DNA from: Zeugodacus cucurbitae
Taxonomy: Eukaryota > Arthropoda > Insecta > Diptera > Tephritidae
DNA length: 64,000 nucleotides
NCBI RefSeq assembly: GCF_028554725.1
Contig: NC_071669.1
Location: 48,067,501-48,131,500 of the forward strand
Direction: 5' to 3'
Below, piece by piece: positions 49,101-60,745 of the stretch. A program made the translations under genes and the position numbers. Under the pieces are notes generated by a model. It did no database searches and had not been told where the DNA came from. It saw only the letters and a list, made by a program, of their open reading frames with translations. The stretch's first letter is position 1, and each line of letters opens with the position of its first letter.

Positions 49101-52100
49101 TACTTTTATATATATATATTTGGCGTAGGAACCGCTTTAAGCGATTATAGCCGAATCGACCAGAGCGCGCCACTCATTTCTTCTTTTTGCTTTTTGGCGC
49201 CAACTGGAAACACCAAGTGAAGCCAGGTCACTTTGAACTTGGTCTTTCCACCGGAGTGGAGGTCGTTCTCTTTCGCGGCTTCCTCCAGCGGGTACTGCAT
49301 CGAATACTTTCAGAGCTGGAGTGTTTTCTTCCATCCATACAACATGACCTAGCCAGCGTAGCCGCTGTCTTTTTATTCGCTGAACTATGTCAATGTCGTC
49401 GTATAAATCGTACAGCTCATCGTTCCATCGTCTGCGGTATTCGCCGTTGCCAATGTTTAGAGGACCATAAATCTTGCGCAATACCTTTCTCTCAAAAACC
49501 CCAAGAGTCGTCTCATCGGATGTTGTCATCGTCCACGCTTCAGCGCCATACATCAGGACGGGAATAAGGAGCGACTTATAGAGTTTGATTTTGGTTCGTC
49601 GAGATAGGACTTTACTTTTCAATTGCCTACTCAGTCCAAAGTAGCACCTGTTGGCAAGAGTGATTCTGCGTTGGATTTCAAGGCTGACATTGTTGATGTT
49701 GTTAATGCTGGTTCCCAGACAAACGAAATTATCTACAACTTCAAAGTTATGACTGTCAACAGTGACGTGGGAGCCAAGACGCGAGTGCGCTGACTGTTTG
49801 TTTGATGACAGGAGATATTTCGTCTTGTCCTCATTCACCACCAGACCCATACGCTTCGCTTCTTTATCTAGTCTGGAAAACGCAGAACAAACGGCGCGGT
49901 TGTTGCTACCGATGATATCAATATCATCGGCATACGCCAGGAGCTGTACACTCTTGTAGAAGATTGTACCCTCTCTATTTAGTTCTGCAGCTCGTATTAT
50001 TTTTTCCAGCAATAGATTGAAGAAGTCGCACGATAGTGAGTCACCCTGTCTGAAGCCTCGTTTGGTATCGAACGGCTCGGAGAGGTCCTTCCCGATCCTG
50101 ACGGAGCTTTTGGTGTTGCTCAACGTCAATTTACACAGCCGTATTAGTTTTGCTAGGATACCAAATTCAGACATCGCGGCGTAAAGGCAACTCCTTTTCG
50201 TGCTGTCGAAAGCAGCTTTAAAATCGACAAAAAGGTGGTGTGTGTCGATCCTCTTTTCTCGGGTCTTTTCCAAGATTTGGCGCATGGTGAATATCTGGTC
50301 AGTTGTCGATTTTCCAGGTCTAAAGCCACACTGATAAGGTCCAATCAGTTTGTTGACGGTGGGCTTTAGTCTTTCACACAATACGCTCGACAAAACCTTA
50401 TATGCGATATTGAGGAGACTTATACCACGGTAGTTGGCGCAGATTGTGGGGTCTCCCTTCTTATGGATTGGGCAGAGCACACTAAGATTCCAATCGTCAG
50501 GCATGCTTTCTTCCGACCATATTCTACAAAGAAGCTGATGCATGCACCTTATCAGTTCTTCGCCGCCGTATTTGAATAGCTCGGCCGGTAATCCATCGGC
50601 CCCCGCCGCTTTGTTGTTCTTCAAGCGGGTAATTGCTATTCGAATTTCTTCATGGTCGGGTAATGGAACATCTATTCCATCGTCATCGATTGGGGAATCG
50701 GGTTCGCCATCTCCTGGTGTTGTACTTTCACTGCCATTCAGCAGGTCGGAGAAGTGTTCCCTCCATAATCCCAGTATGCTCTGGACATCCGTTACCAGAT
50801 TACCTCCTCGGTCCCTACATGATAATGCTCCGGTCTTGAAACCTTCTGTAAATCGCCTCATCTTTTCATAAAATTTTCGAGCATTACCCATGTCGGCCAG
50901 CTTTTCAAGCTTTTCATACTCACGCATTTCGGCCTCTTTCTTTTTACGTCTGCAAATGCGCCTCGCTTCCCTCTTCAGTTCTCAAAATTTATCCCACCCC
51001 GAACGTGTTGTGGTCGATCGCAACGTTGCGAGGTAGGCAGTCTGTTTTCTCTCCACTGCGGAACGACAATTCTCATCATACCAACTGGTTTTTTGGCGTT
51101 GCCGGAGACCAATTGTTTCGGCTGCAGCGGTATGCAATGAGTTTGAGATGCCGTTCCACAGCTCCCTTATATCGAGATGCTGATGAGTGCTCTCAGAGAG
51201 CAGGAGTGCAAGTCGAGTAGAAAATCGTCCGGCTGTCGGTTGTGATTGCAGCTTTTCGACGTCGAACCTTCCTTGTGTTTGTAGACGGGCATTCTTTGCT
51301 GCACAGAGGCGAGTGCGTATCTTTGCTGCTACTAAATAGTGGTCCGAGTCAATGTTTGGTCCTCGGAGCGTACGCACGTCTAAAACACTGGAGACATGTC
51401 TTCCGTCTATCACAACGTGATCGATTTGATTGCGCGTGTTTCGATCAGCCACAGGGACAGTCACGTTGGTTGATGAATTTTTTTTATGCTGGAATCTGGT
51501 ACTACAGACAACCATATTTCGGGCCCCAGCGAAGTCGATCAGCCTCAGGCCGTTTGGCGATGTTTCGTCATGGAGGCTGAATTTTCCGACTGTTGTGCCA
51601 AAGACACCTTCTTTACCCACCCTGGCGTTAAAATCGCCAAGCACGATTTTGACATCGTGGCGGGGGCAGCGCTCATAGGTACGTTTTAGGCGCTCATAGA
51701 AGGTGTCTTTGATCACTTCGTCCTTCTCTTCCGTCGGGGCGTGGGCGCAAATCAGCGATATGTCGAAGAACCTCGCTTTGGTGCGGATTGTGGCTAGACG
51801 TTCATCCACCGGAGTGAATGCCAGGACTCGACGACGGGGTCTCTCTCCCACCACGAATCCCACACCGAATTTGCGCTTCTTTATATGGCCGCTGTAGTAG
51901 ATGTCACAAGGAACCACCTTCTTCCGTCCTTGTCCCGTCCATCGGATTTCTTGGATTGCGGTGATGTCAGCCTTTACTCTTACGAGGACATCAACCAGCT
52001 GGGCAGAGGCACCTTCCCAATTAAGGGCCCGGACATTCCAGGTGCATGCCCTTAAATCTTTATCCTTCAAACGTTTGCAGGGGTCGTCATCAAAAGGGCG

Positions 52101-52390
52101 GTGTCTCATCCGAGGCTCTGTGTTTGTTTTCATTGGGGAGATTTTTTTATGTGGTGGTCCCAAGCCCTACGCACAACCGCAGAAGCGGGCTTCGCCTTCT
52201 CACTTTAACTCGCCTCCAAACGTATGTCTGTTAGATACCCAGGGGATACTTGGTCTAAAACCGGAAGTCGTGAGCTGCTTGAGTCATATGCAAAAGAATC
52301 GTTTCTGGCCACTCCCAAGTGAATGGCAATCAGAAACTTTCCTCACTTGCGTGAACTTCTACATATGACCTCATCCCCCATTTACTTTTA
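49101..52390 (-). mobile_element. Near full-length RTE-clade LINE
   Basis: The element occupies about 49109-52382 (3.27 kb), the expected size for RTE. From its 5' end it has about 250 nt of leader, one endonuclease-reverse transcriptase ORF (52133 to 49137) with a single internal stop, about 16 nt of 3' UTR (AGCGGTTCCTACGCCA) and a short (AT)n tail. TACTTTTA occurs at 49101-49108 and 52383-52390, a plausible 8-bp target duplication, though AT-rich and short. This is the most complete mobile element in the window and the reference for the other RTE fragments. Confidence 0.93.
49137..52133 (-). pseudogene. RTE endonuclease-reverse transcriptase ORF with one nonsense codon
   Basis: Starts at ATG 52133 (KTNTEPRMRH follows) and would span 999 codons. 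The APE-type endonuclease that nicks the target has CTWNVRALN, QEIRWTGQG, LGDFNARVG, NQIDHVVID and SDHYLV. A TGA at 50984-50982 (codon 384) splits the frame. The same frame then resumes (ELKREARR), with the reverse transcriptase: KNNKAAGADGLPAELF, NYRGISLLNIAYKVLSSVL, FVDFKAAFDS (motif A), FRQGDSLSCDFFN (motif B), LLAYADDIDIIG (YADD at 49934-49923) and the C-terminal RLRWLGHVVWMEENTPALKV. The 32-kb copy has CGA at the stop position, so the break is one C-to-T change. All catalytic motifs are otherwise present. Confidence 0.94.
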
Positions 52391-53046
52391 CGAAATATCT
52401 CTTGTCATCAAACAAACAGTCAGCGCACTCACGTCACTGTTGACAGTCATAACTTTGGAGTTGTAGATAATTTCGTCTACCTGGGAACCAGCATCAACAC
52501 CGATAATAATGTCAGCCTTGAAATCCAACGCAGAATCACTCTTGCCAACAAGTGCTACTTTGCACTGAGTAGGCCATTGAATAGTAAAGTCCTCTCTCGA
52601 TGAACAAGAACCAAACTCTACAAGTCCCTAATCATTCCCGTCCTTCTTTATGGTGCAGCAGCGTGGATGATCAATATCGGATCAATATTCGATGAGACGG
52701 CACTAGGAGTTTTCGAGAGAATGGTTTTGTGGAAGACTTACGGTCCCTTAAACATTGGCAACGGAGACGATGGAATGATCAGCTGTACGATTTATACGAC
52801 GACATTGAAATAGTTCAGCGAATAAAAAGACAGCGGCTACGCTGGCTAGGTTATGTTGTTCAAATAGAGAAAGTGCACCAGCTCTGAAAGTGTTCGATGC
52901 AGTATCCGCTGGTGGAAGCCGAGGAAGACGGAGACCTGCACTCCGATGGAAGGATCAGGTGGAGAAGGACCTGACTTCACTTGGTATTACCAATTGGCGC
53001 CAAACTGCCAAAAGGAGAAATGCGCTAAAACCGCGTAAGCGATGTC
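52390..53046 (+). mobile_element. RTE LINE fragment head-to-head with the long copy
   Basis: Plus-strand similarity begins abruptly at ACGAAATATCTCTTGTCATC (KYLLSSNKQS...), downstream of YADD, and runs through DNFVYLGTSIN, ITLANKCYFALSRPLNSKVL and RQRLRWLGYVVQ to AACCGCGTAAGCGATGTCTA. It has small indels, stops (for example a TGA in place of the CGA in SRRTK) and a short insertion duplicating GGATCAATAT near 52680. It starts just where the opposite-strand long copy ends. Non-functional. Confidence 0.88.
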
Positions 53047-54447
53047 TAAATTACAAATTATTCTTCTAAAAATCACTTTTTTTCGGATATCCGAAATAGA
53101 TACCACTTAATAATCAAATCTGCATTTGATATTTGGAATTTTTGCGTGAATATTTTACGGTCAAGTGCAAATTGGTTTTGAATACTTAAGAAACACTTAT
53201 TTTGAAATAATAATAAAAAAACGTAGAGACTTTATTGAAGGGTATTATAATTGCTTCTTTACGCGTGATTGGTTGAAATGTGAGACAATGAGTGCCTGAC
53301 CACAAGCGGGCGCACATAGGCCATTGTGGACTTTTTGAGTTACAGGGAGTATATTTAATAAGATATCGTTGTAATTAATCTAAACGAATCTATTTAAAAA
53401 TCAGGTATCTCTTGAGGATGTTCATTGTCAGTAAATAACTTAGAAATTACTGAAATATTTCACACTCACCTGCTGTTTTGTTCTCATTCATTATGGATTT
53501 TAAAATATTTTCCTTCAATATATTTTTAATGTTTTTGTCACCCATCGCATATACAATCGAACTGGTGTATTTAAACCTGTCTCTATTGGAAATTTGTGCC
53601 GTCAAATTGAATCAAATTTAAACCCACAGCAGATAAGCAATGAATAAATACATGGAATTTGGCAGTTTTTCTTAGTTCGATCAAATAGATTGTTATAATG
53701 GTAGTTTGAAAAAACCGCAGCCAACTTCTTTTTAAATTCTTTATAACTTGTAAAACTCAAATTCAGGAATTCGGGCATAGTATAATATGACAATTTATGA
53801 CACACGACAATAATAATTCCAACCAAACAGAACATTTGTTTTTACAGTTAAGAAGTGATTCATGATGCAAATTACGTGCATTGAATTGAGATTTTCAAAA
53901 CATGCCGAACCTCTTTGTAAATCTAAATTGGCTCTCTTGCCTATTTCACTCACATTATCGATTAAATAGATAAGTAGAAGGACTTAAATGGGAATCGTCG
54001 AATTAGGGGGCTTATGGGTTTCACAGCATAAACAAATTATATTTTATTGCCTTATTAAATTCTAGAATGTCACTCAAATATTATTCAAAAAATTTTGTTT
54101 GAATCCGATCCGAGCAATAGTTTTGGTGAAGCAGTCTGCAGAGATGCGTGAGCGCGAGCGCGAGTTGGTAGTCAAGATTTCTCAAGAACTATTCATCCAA
54201 CACTAATCTAATCTGTTAGATACAGGTATTCAAGTTTCAATTTATATAGACTCTGATGAAAGATTTTTTTCTCAATTACAACTATTTAAAAAACTTGTCG
54301 AGAAATTTTAGGCGATTTTTTATAGTTTTATTATTTCGAAGTTTATTCTTTTAACTTGATCCTGCTAAGGGTTGTGTAACGGAGATGCACGTTCCTCCCA
54401 GCGCCCATCGCAAATGCCGTCACAAAGACAGAGTTTTTAAAATTTTT
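53047..54447. other. AT-rich intergenic DNA
   Basis: A 77-codon minus-strand open frame (53835-53602) has no recognisable family. A small GAGCGCGAGCGCGAG patch lies near 54150. Nothing else seen. Confidence 0.45.
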
Positions 54448-55402
54448 ATACTCTCGCAATAAAGTTGCTAAAGAGAGTATTACAGTTTTGTTCACATAAC
54501 AGTTGTTTATATCACACAGAAATAAATGAGTTAGATATGGGGTTATATATATATATATATAAATGATCGGCATGACGAGTTGAAATCCGGATGTCTGTCC
54601 GTCCCTTTATCCGTGCAAGCAATAACTAGAGTAAAAATTGAGATATCTTAATGAAACTTGGAACATTTATTCCTTAGTACTCTGAGGAGATAGGTATTGA
54701 AAATGGGCGAAATTTGGTTATAACCACACCCACCTCTCATACAAAAGTTATGTTGAAAACCACTAAACATGCTTTAAATCAGCAAGGAAAAACTCCAGAA
54801 TTTTAAATGAGCGTGGCTCCGCCCACTTATGGATCAAAAACCATATCTCCGAAACTACTCGACCAATTTCAGTGAAATTCGGTTTGTAATCTTTTCCTTG
54901 CATCCCAATGTTATTGTGAAAATAGGCTAAATGGGTTCACAACCATGCCTACTTCCTATATACCAGAACTTTGAAGTCAATCTGTATCGTTTACTTTACA
55001 ATATATAAAGTAAGCAGCAGTGAAAATATCGGAACAGAGCTTTGTACAAATACTGCATTTATAGTGTGACACCCCTTTCTAAAAATCGCCGAAATCAGAC
55101 CATATATCGAACATGAGGACCTCAGTGCTTCTAATCTTTTTTTACCGAAAATATAGGTAAGTCTCTCAGATATTTTGAAGAAATTTGTAGGTAAAAGAAA
55201 GATTTTAACAATATGTCTCCGTGCCAAAAATAGATGAAATCGGGTCATAACTTCGCTTCCATATACCTAATATTAGGGTTTCCAACTTTAAATGGACTTT
55301 ATATGACGAATATTTGGGTCAAATTATGTACTATGTCAATAAAATTAAATTAATAAATTGCGAGAGTATAAAATGTTGAACTTAGCATTTCCTTATTTGT
55401 TA
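54448..55402 (+). repeat. Copy of the dispersed dipteran repeat (TACTCTCGCAA end)
   Basis: Same ends and order of words as the 37.6-kb copy: TTTTTATACTCTCGCAATAA hairpin start, GATGTCTGTCCGTCC, CCACTTATGGATCAAAAACC, and right end ATTAATAAATTGCGAGAGTA, TAAAATGTTGAACTTAGC. About 350 bp shorter because of internal deletions in the left half. Non-coding. Confidence 0.85.
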
Positions 55403-57203
55403 TTTTTTCGCTTCGTCCAAATTCTAGTTTAGAGTCTTAACTAAACATGTATTTTAATTATATTAACTTCGGGGATGCACATTTTCCCTGTAAATGACTT
55501 CACAATGTCTGAGTTTTTAATATTTTTCTTAAAAAAATTCTGTTATTTCTCATTAATTTTTGTATCTGGAAGGCAATGAAAGGTTTAAATGAAATATTTA
55601 AATTTTTATATTAAAAAATATTATTAAAAATATGTCAATTTTCAATTTTCAGACGTGAAAATATAATATTTAAAAAAATATTATTTATTAATTAAAATAA
55701 TAATTAGAGCTTACCTTTATTGACTTCCCCGAATCAACTAAAAAACACCAAAAAGTTGACCGAATGAAATTAAAAGTAGAAATAATGCACCGTTAATGTC
55801 AACCTACGCAAACCAGGCATTAAAAGTGAGTGAGAAAAATATTTCAAACAAAAACAGAGCATTAAAAGTGTTTGGAATTGCTGAAATGCCTACATGTAAA
55901 TATGTAACAGCCTAACGGTGGCATGCCAAAGCACGTATGCATGAGCTTTGATGAATATTTAGATTTTGGATTTGATAGTAACGCTTTGTAATAAATTTTA
56001 AGTCGGTCAGCGATAGCGATTTAAAGCCAAGCACAAAGGGGACATAAAATAACTGCCACCGAACAAGCGCAGATGCAGAAATACCAATTGTATGGGAAAC
56101 TATATGTATGGATGTGTGTGCCTTCAGTATTGCACAGCGTTGATTATGAATGATTTATAAACATGTCCACAGTTAGGTTTGGCATTTGACAAAAACAAAT
56201 TTATATATATATTTCTGTGCAGTAATAAAAGCTTTCACTATGCGGTCAATAGAAAATTTGCAAAGAGGCAGCTGATTTATTGGCTGCGGCGGGTGGAGGC
56301 TTGAGCTATTGGCTGGCAGCAATAAAAAACAACAACAATTCTATGAATTTTTGGCAAAGCGCGTTGGTAGCGGCATATAAAGCGGCAACAGCTGTTTGCT
56401 AAGCGCTTGATTGTTCTTGTTGTAGGTGGTATTATTTCTACGCTTTTGTATGCTCTTCAAGCACTCTTTCTTGGCCGCCTACGTGGGTGTGTAACTTCAC
56501 GATTAGGACAAATTTCAAATTTATGTCACTTCCGAATGCGTAACGGTGCTTCTATCGTACATTGACTACTGGCCGATTGAATCGACTGCAATCATAATAA
56601 ATGTTTAAATTAAGTAATTGCGCGGCGAAGGCCGTTTTGTCGACAATTTTTACTACCGTTTTATGTAATTTACAGCCGCTTAAGGCACGCAATTCACACG
56701 ACGCGCCTTTCAAAAGTGACGCGCGGCTGCCAGTGAAGGTGGTATATGGTGCGTACAGCAACAATGCAGCGAAGAGTGGTCAAATCTATAAGCGCTGCGT
56801 AGCGTTCTTTGCATTAGTTGGACACTTGCGCGCAATTGGTATGCGGCGCATGCGCAGCGCTTCATTGCGTTAATGTCACTTTCGTTGTGCGCGCGCGCGT
56901 TTCGTTTTCATACGAAAAGGCACACATACATAGCTATACTCAACAATTTCGGCGGCGCTTAGTGCGTGTCTCACATTTTGCATAGCAAGCGCCGTCGCGC
57001 ACCTCTTCGTGAATGAGCACCCTTTACTAACTGTTGCGGCAATGCAGCGCAGCGTAAGGCAAGCGCTCGAGTTTGGCAAGGGCGCAGCGTACATTGGCGC
57101 GCTTGAAATCAGCCGCATGAAGTCTCTGTGGCAATATGCGAGCGTAACGTGACAACAACAACAATTATGCGCTAATACGCGCGTCCACAAATCGCAAAAT
57201 GTG
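55403..57203. other. Upstream intergenic region of the histidine-rich gene
   Basis: 55403-55800 is very AT-rich. 55800-57200 is unique, with TGC/GCGC words and a GCATATAAAGCGGC (about 56374) lacking a clear initiator. A pair of opposed open frames (56601-56873 plus, 57190-56876 minus) carries no domain. Enhancers for the downstream gene would be expected here; none is identifiable by eye. Confidence 0.4.
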
Positions 57204-57270
57204 TATAAAAATGCGTGGGAGCGACGAATTGGACATCAGTTGAGTTCCCTCAGTGCAACAGTAGAGTCGC
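57204..57270 (+). promoter_or_regulatory. Core promoter: TATA, TCAGTT initiator, DPE-like motif
   Basis: TATAAAA at 57204-57210; initiator TCAGTT at 57236-57241 with the expected +1 A at 57238 (TATA starts at -34); AGTCGC at 57265-57270, exactly +28 to +33, matching five of six positions of the fly DPE consensus RGWYVT. A 5' UTR of 93 nt leads to the ATG at 57331. The spacing follows known Drosophila promoter rules and was read directly from the sequence. Confidence 0.8.
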
Positions 57271-57330
57271 AGTTCGCGTTCGTGTCTTAAATCTTTTGTT
57301 TCAATTGAAATCAAGCGTGAAATCTTAGTA

Positions 57331-58294
57331 ATGAAGGTGTGTTAAATAATTTAGATGTTTAAAAAAAATTATTGATTTATAAAAATTAAAAAAAATTAGT
57401 AAATTAAAAAAAATATCAGAAAAAAAGTTCAGTTTGAAATAAAAAATATAAAATATACAAAAATTTAATTTAAAATGTCCTAGAAAAATTATAAAAAATT
57501 AAGGGTCACCCAACACCTCATCACCTTTTCATTCTTATACCTTTCAGCCTGTGATCTGTATATTGGCTTTCGCCCTCGCCACCGCCAACGCTGGCCTCTT
57601 GCCACACCACGGCCATGACGCACACATCGTCGAAGGTGCCCACCATGTTGACATTCCACATGGCAGTGGCATCCATCTCGGCCACTCATCCGCCATTGTA
57701 ATCGACGCCGGCGGCGCTGCCCAACACATCGAATCGCATCCCGTCTACCATCATGATGACCACAATGCGCATGTCGATGTACACCCAATCGTACATGACT
57801 CGCATCATCATCATGATCTCCATCACGATGTGCATCATGATGTGCACCATGACATCCACCACACCGCAGCCGCCGCCAAAATTGTACACCACGAGCCAAT
57901 TCACCACGTCGAGCCAGTGCATCATGTCACCAAAGTCGTGCACCATGAACCACACCACTTCTTGCACTATGTCAAGCCTGTGATCGATCATCATGTCATC
58001 CACCAGGACAATCATCATGATGAACATTTCGTTGCACACGACTTGCATCACGCTGAAGTGCACCATGGTCCTGTGTTGCACCACCACGAACATGTCGATC
58101 ATCATGCTCATTTGGTGGATCATCATCACCACCATCACGCCGCTTTGGTCCACCATGCCCCCGCTCACACACACGCCGCTGTGGTGCACAAGATCTACCC
58201 TGGTGATGCTCATCATGGCAACATTTTGGCCTTCGCTCGTCACGCTCTCCACGGCAAATATGGCAAAGTGAAGATCACCGAGAAACTTTACTAA
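57331..58294 (+). CDS. Histidine-rich secreted protein, 250 aa (two exons: 57331-57336, 57548-58294)
   Basis: Exon 1 codes only Met-Lys, then GT (57337) to CAG (57545-57547), a 211-nt AT-rich intron in phase 0, then PVICILAFALATANAGLLPH and on to TAA at 58292-58294. Residues 1-17 form a signal peptide (cleavage likely ANA|G). The mature part is about 29% His overall (73 of 250), as HH pairs every 3-5 residues (DVHHDVHHDIHH, EPIHHVEPVHHV) and a run of six (VDHHHHHHAA). The C-terminus (residues about 225-250, LAFARHALHGKYGKVKITEK) is ordinary and basic. There are no cysteines beyond the signal region and no chitin-binding R&R motif. The tiny first exon is typical of insect cuticle and other secreted protein genes. 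Likely a secreted cuticle or matrix protein that could bind metal ions; function unproven. Automated annotations often call such genes histidine-rich glycoprotein-like. Confidence 0.92.
57337..57547 (+). other. Intron of the histidine-rich gene
   Basis: Starts AAG|GTGTGT and ends with the pyrimidine-rich CCTTTCAG|CCT. Extremely AT-rich, with A-runs between. Removing it joins Met-Lys to Pro-Val and gives a complete signal peptide, which is the main reason for the start chosen. Confidence 0.85.
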
Positions 58295-58688
58295 TCGATT
58301 TCATAATGAAATTCAATAAGAACAACAACAACCACCAAGAACTAAACTCATCTAGCAACTAAATCAACGCGAACCTAGCGAAATATGGTACAACGACCAC
58401 AAATCATAGTTAATTTATTAAACGAATTGAAAGTGCTGCTAAGGGCACACATAGAAAACTCATACATGCGCGCACTCACTCATACATACATACATACAAC
58501 CATATGTATATTTGCTAACCTCCATTTGGCATCCGTCGCACTCTACTAGCATCATTTACTTAGTCTAGTAATGTAATCTGTATGAAATTGTAAATTTAGC
58601 TTATTTTTTCTCCTCTCTTCCTCCTGAGAGTGTTGCCTACATAAGAGGGCTTAACACTCGAACAACTCTAACTTTTTGTACAAAATTT

Positions 58689-58699
58689 AATAAAATAAA
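58689..58699 (+). terminator. Poly(A) signals of the histidine-rich gene
   Basis: Two overlapping AATAAA signals at 58689-58694 and 58694-58699, about 395 nt after the stop codon. The 3' UTR contains CAACAA and ATACATACATAC stretches. Earlier AATAAA copies are not seen between the stop and here. Confidence 0.7.
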
Positions 58700-59441
58700 A
58701 AATTCGAAAATATATGATAGTGCCAATGTAAATAATGTCTTTTCGTTAAACAAAAAATTACGAAATAGTGGCAACTCTGCAATATTACATATCCTCAAAA
58801 GTAACAGAAGTACCAAGAAATAATAAAAAAAAAAATTTAATTTTCTATTTACAGGCCTAAAACGAAAATTATCTGATTAAAAGTATTCCTGAAATAAAAA
58901 TATATAACGTGCAAAAACATAACATTTATCAATATCTTTAAAGATTTGTAAAACTTTTCGGAAAATCTCGCTTTCAAAAATTTAATTTATTTATTATTAT
59001 TTTTTTTTAATATTTCATTTCATATAGTATTTAGGATTATTTTAGCTGAACCGTGTTTTTATACTAGATTTCCGGCCCCATTGAGAACAAAATAACGCAG
59101 TTCAGAGATCTCAGATCTCTTAAGAAACAATATTTAGTCTATAACTCTACATTATGGGTAAGTCTGGTCTTTTCGGTTTCTAGGTATATACGTATTCTAC
59201 AGTTTGATCGATGTTCAATTAAAGAATGTGCTAGTATCGATACTAACAGACAGATGACAGATGATTCCTTTCTCGGCTTCATCCATTTGATTTTAGTTGG
59301 CAAATATCTCCCATTCACATTTTTGTCTTTTGAATTTCGTGGCCAATGTATAAAACGCTACAGAGCTCGTACCTGGTAATACTATACATCTTTGAGAGGT
59401 CTTAACATAACTTAAATAAAATAGTCTTAAATAACGACACC
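58700..59441. other. AT-rich intergenic DNA
   Basis: No gene or repeat recognised between the histidine-rich gene and the mariner relic. Confidence 0.45.
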
Positions 59442-60040
59442 ATGGATAAGCCAGCCGGTGGAAGACCTGTGGCGACGAATACCGATCAAATCATGGAAAC
59501 CATAGAGTTAGACCGGCATGTGGCATCTCGTGACATCGCCTAGGAGATGGGAGTTAGTCACCAAAGCATTTTATACCATCTGCAGAAGGCTGGATACACA
59601 AAACAGCTTCTGGACCGAATCAACGCTTCCGATATGCTGCCATTTTTGAAGTGGATGGTGACTGGCGACGCATAATGGATGACATACGACAATATCAAGC
59701 GAAAACGGTCGTAGTCGAAGCCCGGAATCGTCCCAAACAGTGTCAAAGCCGGAATTGACGGGCAGGAAGGTTTTGCTGTATGTTTGGTGGGATTGGAAGA
59801 GAATTATCCGCTATGAGCTGCTCCCATATGACCAGACGCTTAATTCTACCATCTACTGCGAACTGGGCCGCTTGAAGCAGGCGATAGACCAGAAGCGTCC
59901 ATAATTGGCAAACAGGAGGCAGTATTCCACCAGGACAACGCCAGACCAAACACTTCGTTGATGACTCCTCAGAAGCTATGGGAGCTCGGATGGGAGGTTT
60001 TATCGGACATAGACCGGACATTGGCAACACCTATATATAG
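59442..60040 (+). pseudogene. mariner transposase relic (DD34D type)
   Basis: ATG at 59442. Pieces seen: SRDIA, stop, EMGVSHQSILYHLQKAGYTK (N-terminal helix-turn-helix), MVTGDA, stop, WMTYDNIKRKRS (the first catalytic Asp in the TGDEKW-type motif is kept but followed by a stop), and in a later frame VFHQDNARPNTSLMT (second Asp kept) and KLWELGWEVLSD. The sequence ends before the YSPDLAPSDY-type third Asp. In-frame stops plus at least one frameshift and internal losses make it dead. It resembles mariner elements widespread in insects, unlike the 62.4-kb relic. Terminal repeats not found. Confidence 0.9.
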
Positions 60041-60745
60041 GGTAACATAAAAGTTTAGTACCTTGAGGTCATTTTTCCTTTCTCTATTTGGCTCTATTTG
60101 TATAATCATAATGAAATTGTATTAACATTATCACTACTGCGATCAAATGGCTTCCAAATCGGCTCACATGCTAAAGCTTTCTCAACAAAAAATAATCATA
60201 AATAGGGCAAACTTTTAAAATGGCTGCTCAAATCGAAAATCCAGATCTACTTCTATTTTAACAGATCTCTACATACGGACAAACTAGTTCCAAGCAATTT
60301 TTATATACACATTTCTAATTACACAAATACAAAGTCCAGCTACCATGCTTACGCTCTACTTAAACAACAGCAACAACAAAAACTGAGTTTAACAAAATTA
60401 CAATAAATATCCGTAAATGTAACCAGATAGGGTCCGTAACACCTTCAACAAGCTAGCATTGTGCGGGTGTAATAGAGATGCGCTACAAATTAACGAGTAT
60501 AAATATATAAAAGTTAGAGGGTATGCAAGAAAAATAGCGGTCAAGTGCTAATTGCCAGGTGCGGAACGACAAATATATGCATTTCATGTGATGACGACTG
60601 TGGCGGCAGCGACGGCGGCGGACTTGAGAATGGGGGTGGAGTACACAACGCAGTCAGATACAAATGTAAATAGTAAATATAAAAAAAATATATTTTTATT
60701 AGGTGTTAAAATGTTGGATAAAAGATATTTTAAGTACATATGTAC
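60041..60745. other. Intergenic DNA
   Basis: AT-rich with CAACAG runs near 60365. A 99-codon open frame (60552-60851) begins in unique sequence and runs into the AT-rich inverted-repeat element, with no domain; I do not call it. Confidence 0.4.

Noticed and set aside
49137..50927. Treating the endonuclease and reverse transcriptase as two separate ORFs or genes
   Set aside because: They lie in one frame, 18 codons apart including one TGA; the 32-kb copy reads through the same place with CGA.
49101..53046. Twin-priming (5' inversion) of a single RTE insertion
   Set aside because: Both the minus copy and the plus fragment contain the same 3' half of the ORF, which one inverted insertion cannot produce.
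57686..58252. 188-codon minus-strand open frame over the histidine-rich exon, and open frames in the other plus frames
   Set aside because: It is the complement of CAT/CAC-rich codons (Met/Val/Trp runs), a by-product of the His codons. The sense gene has signal peptide, splice sites and promoter.
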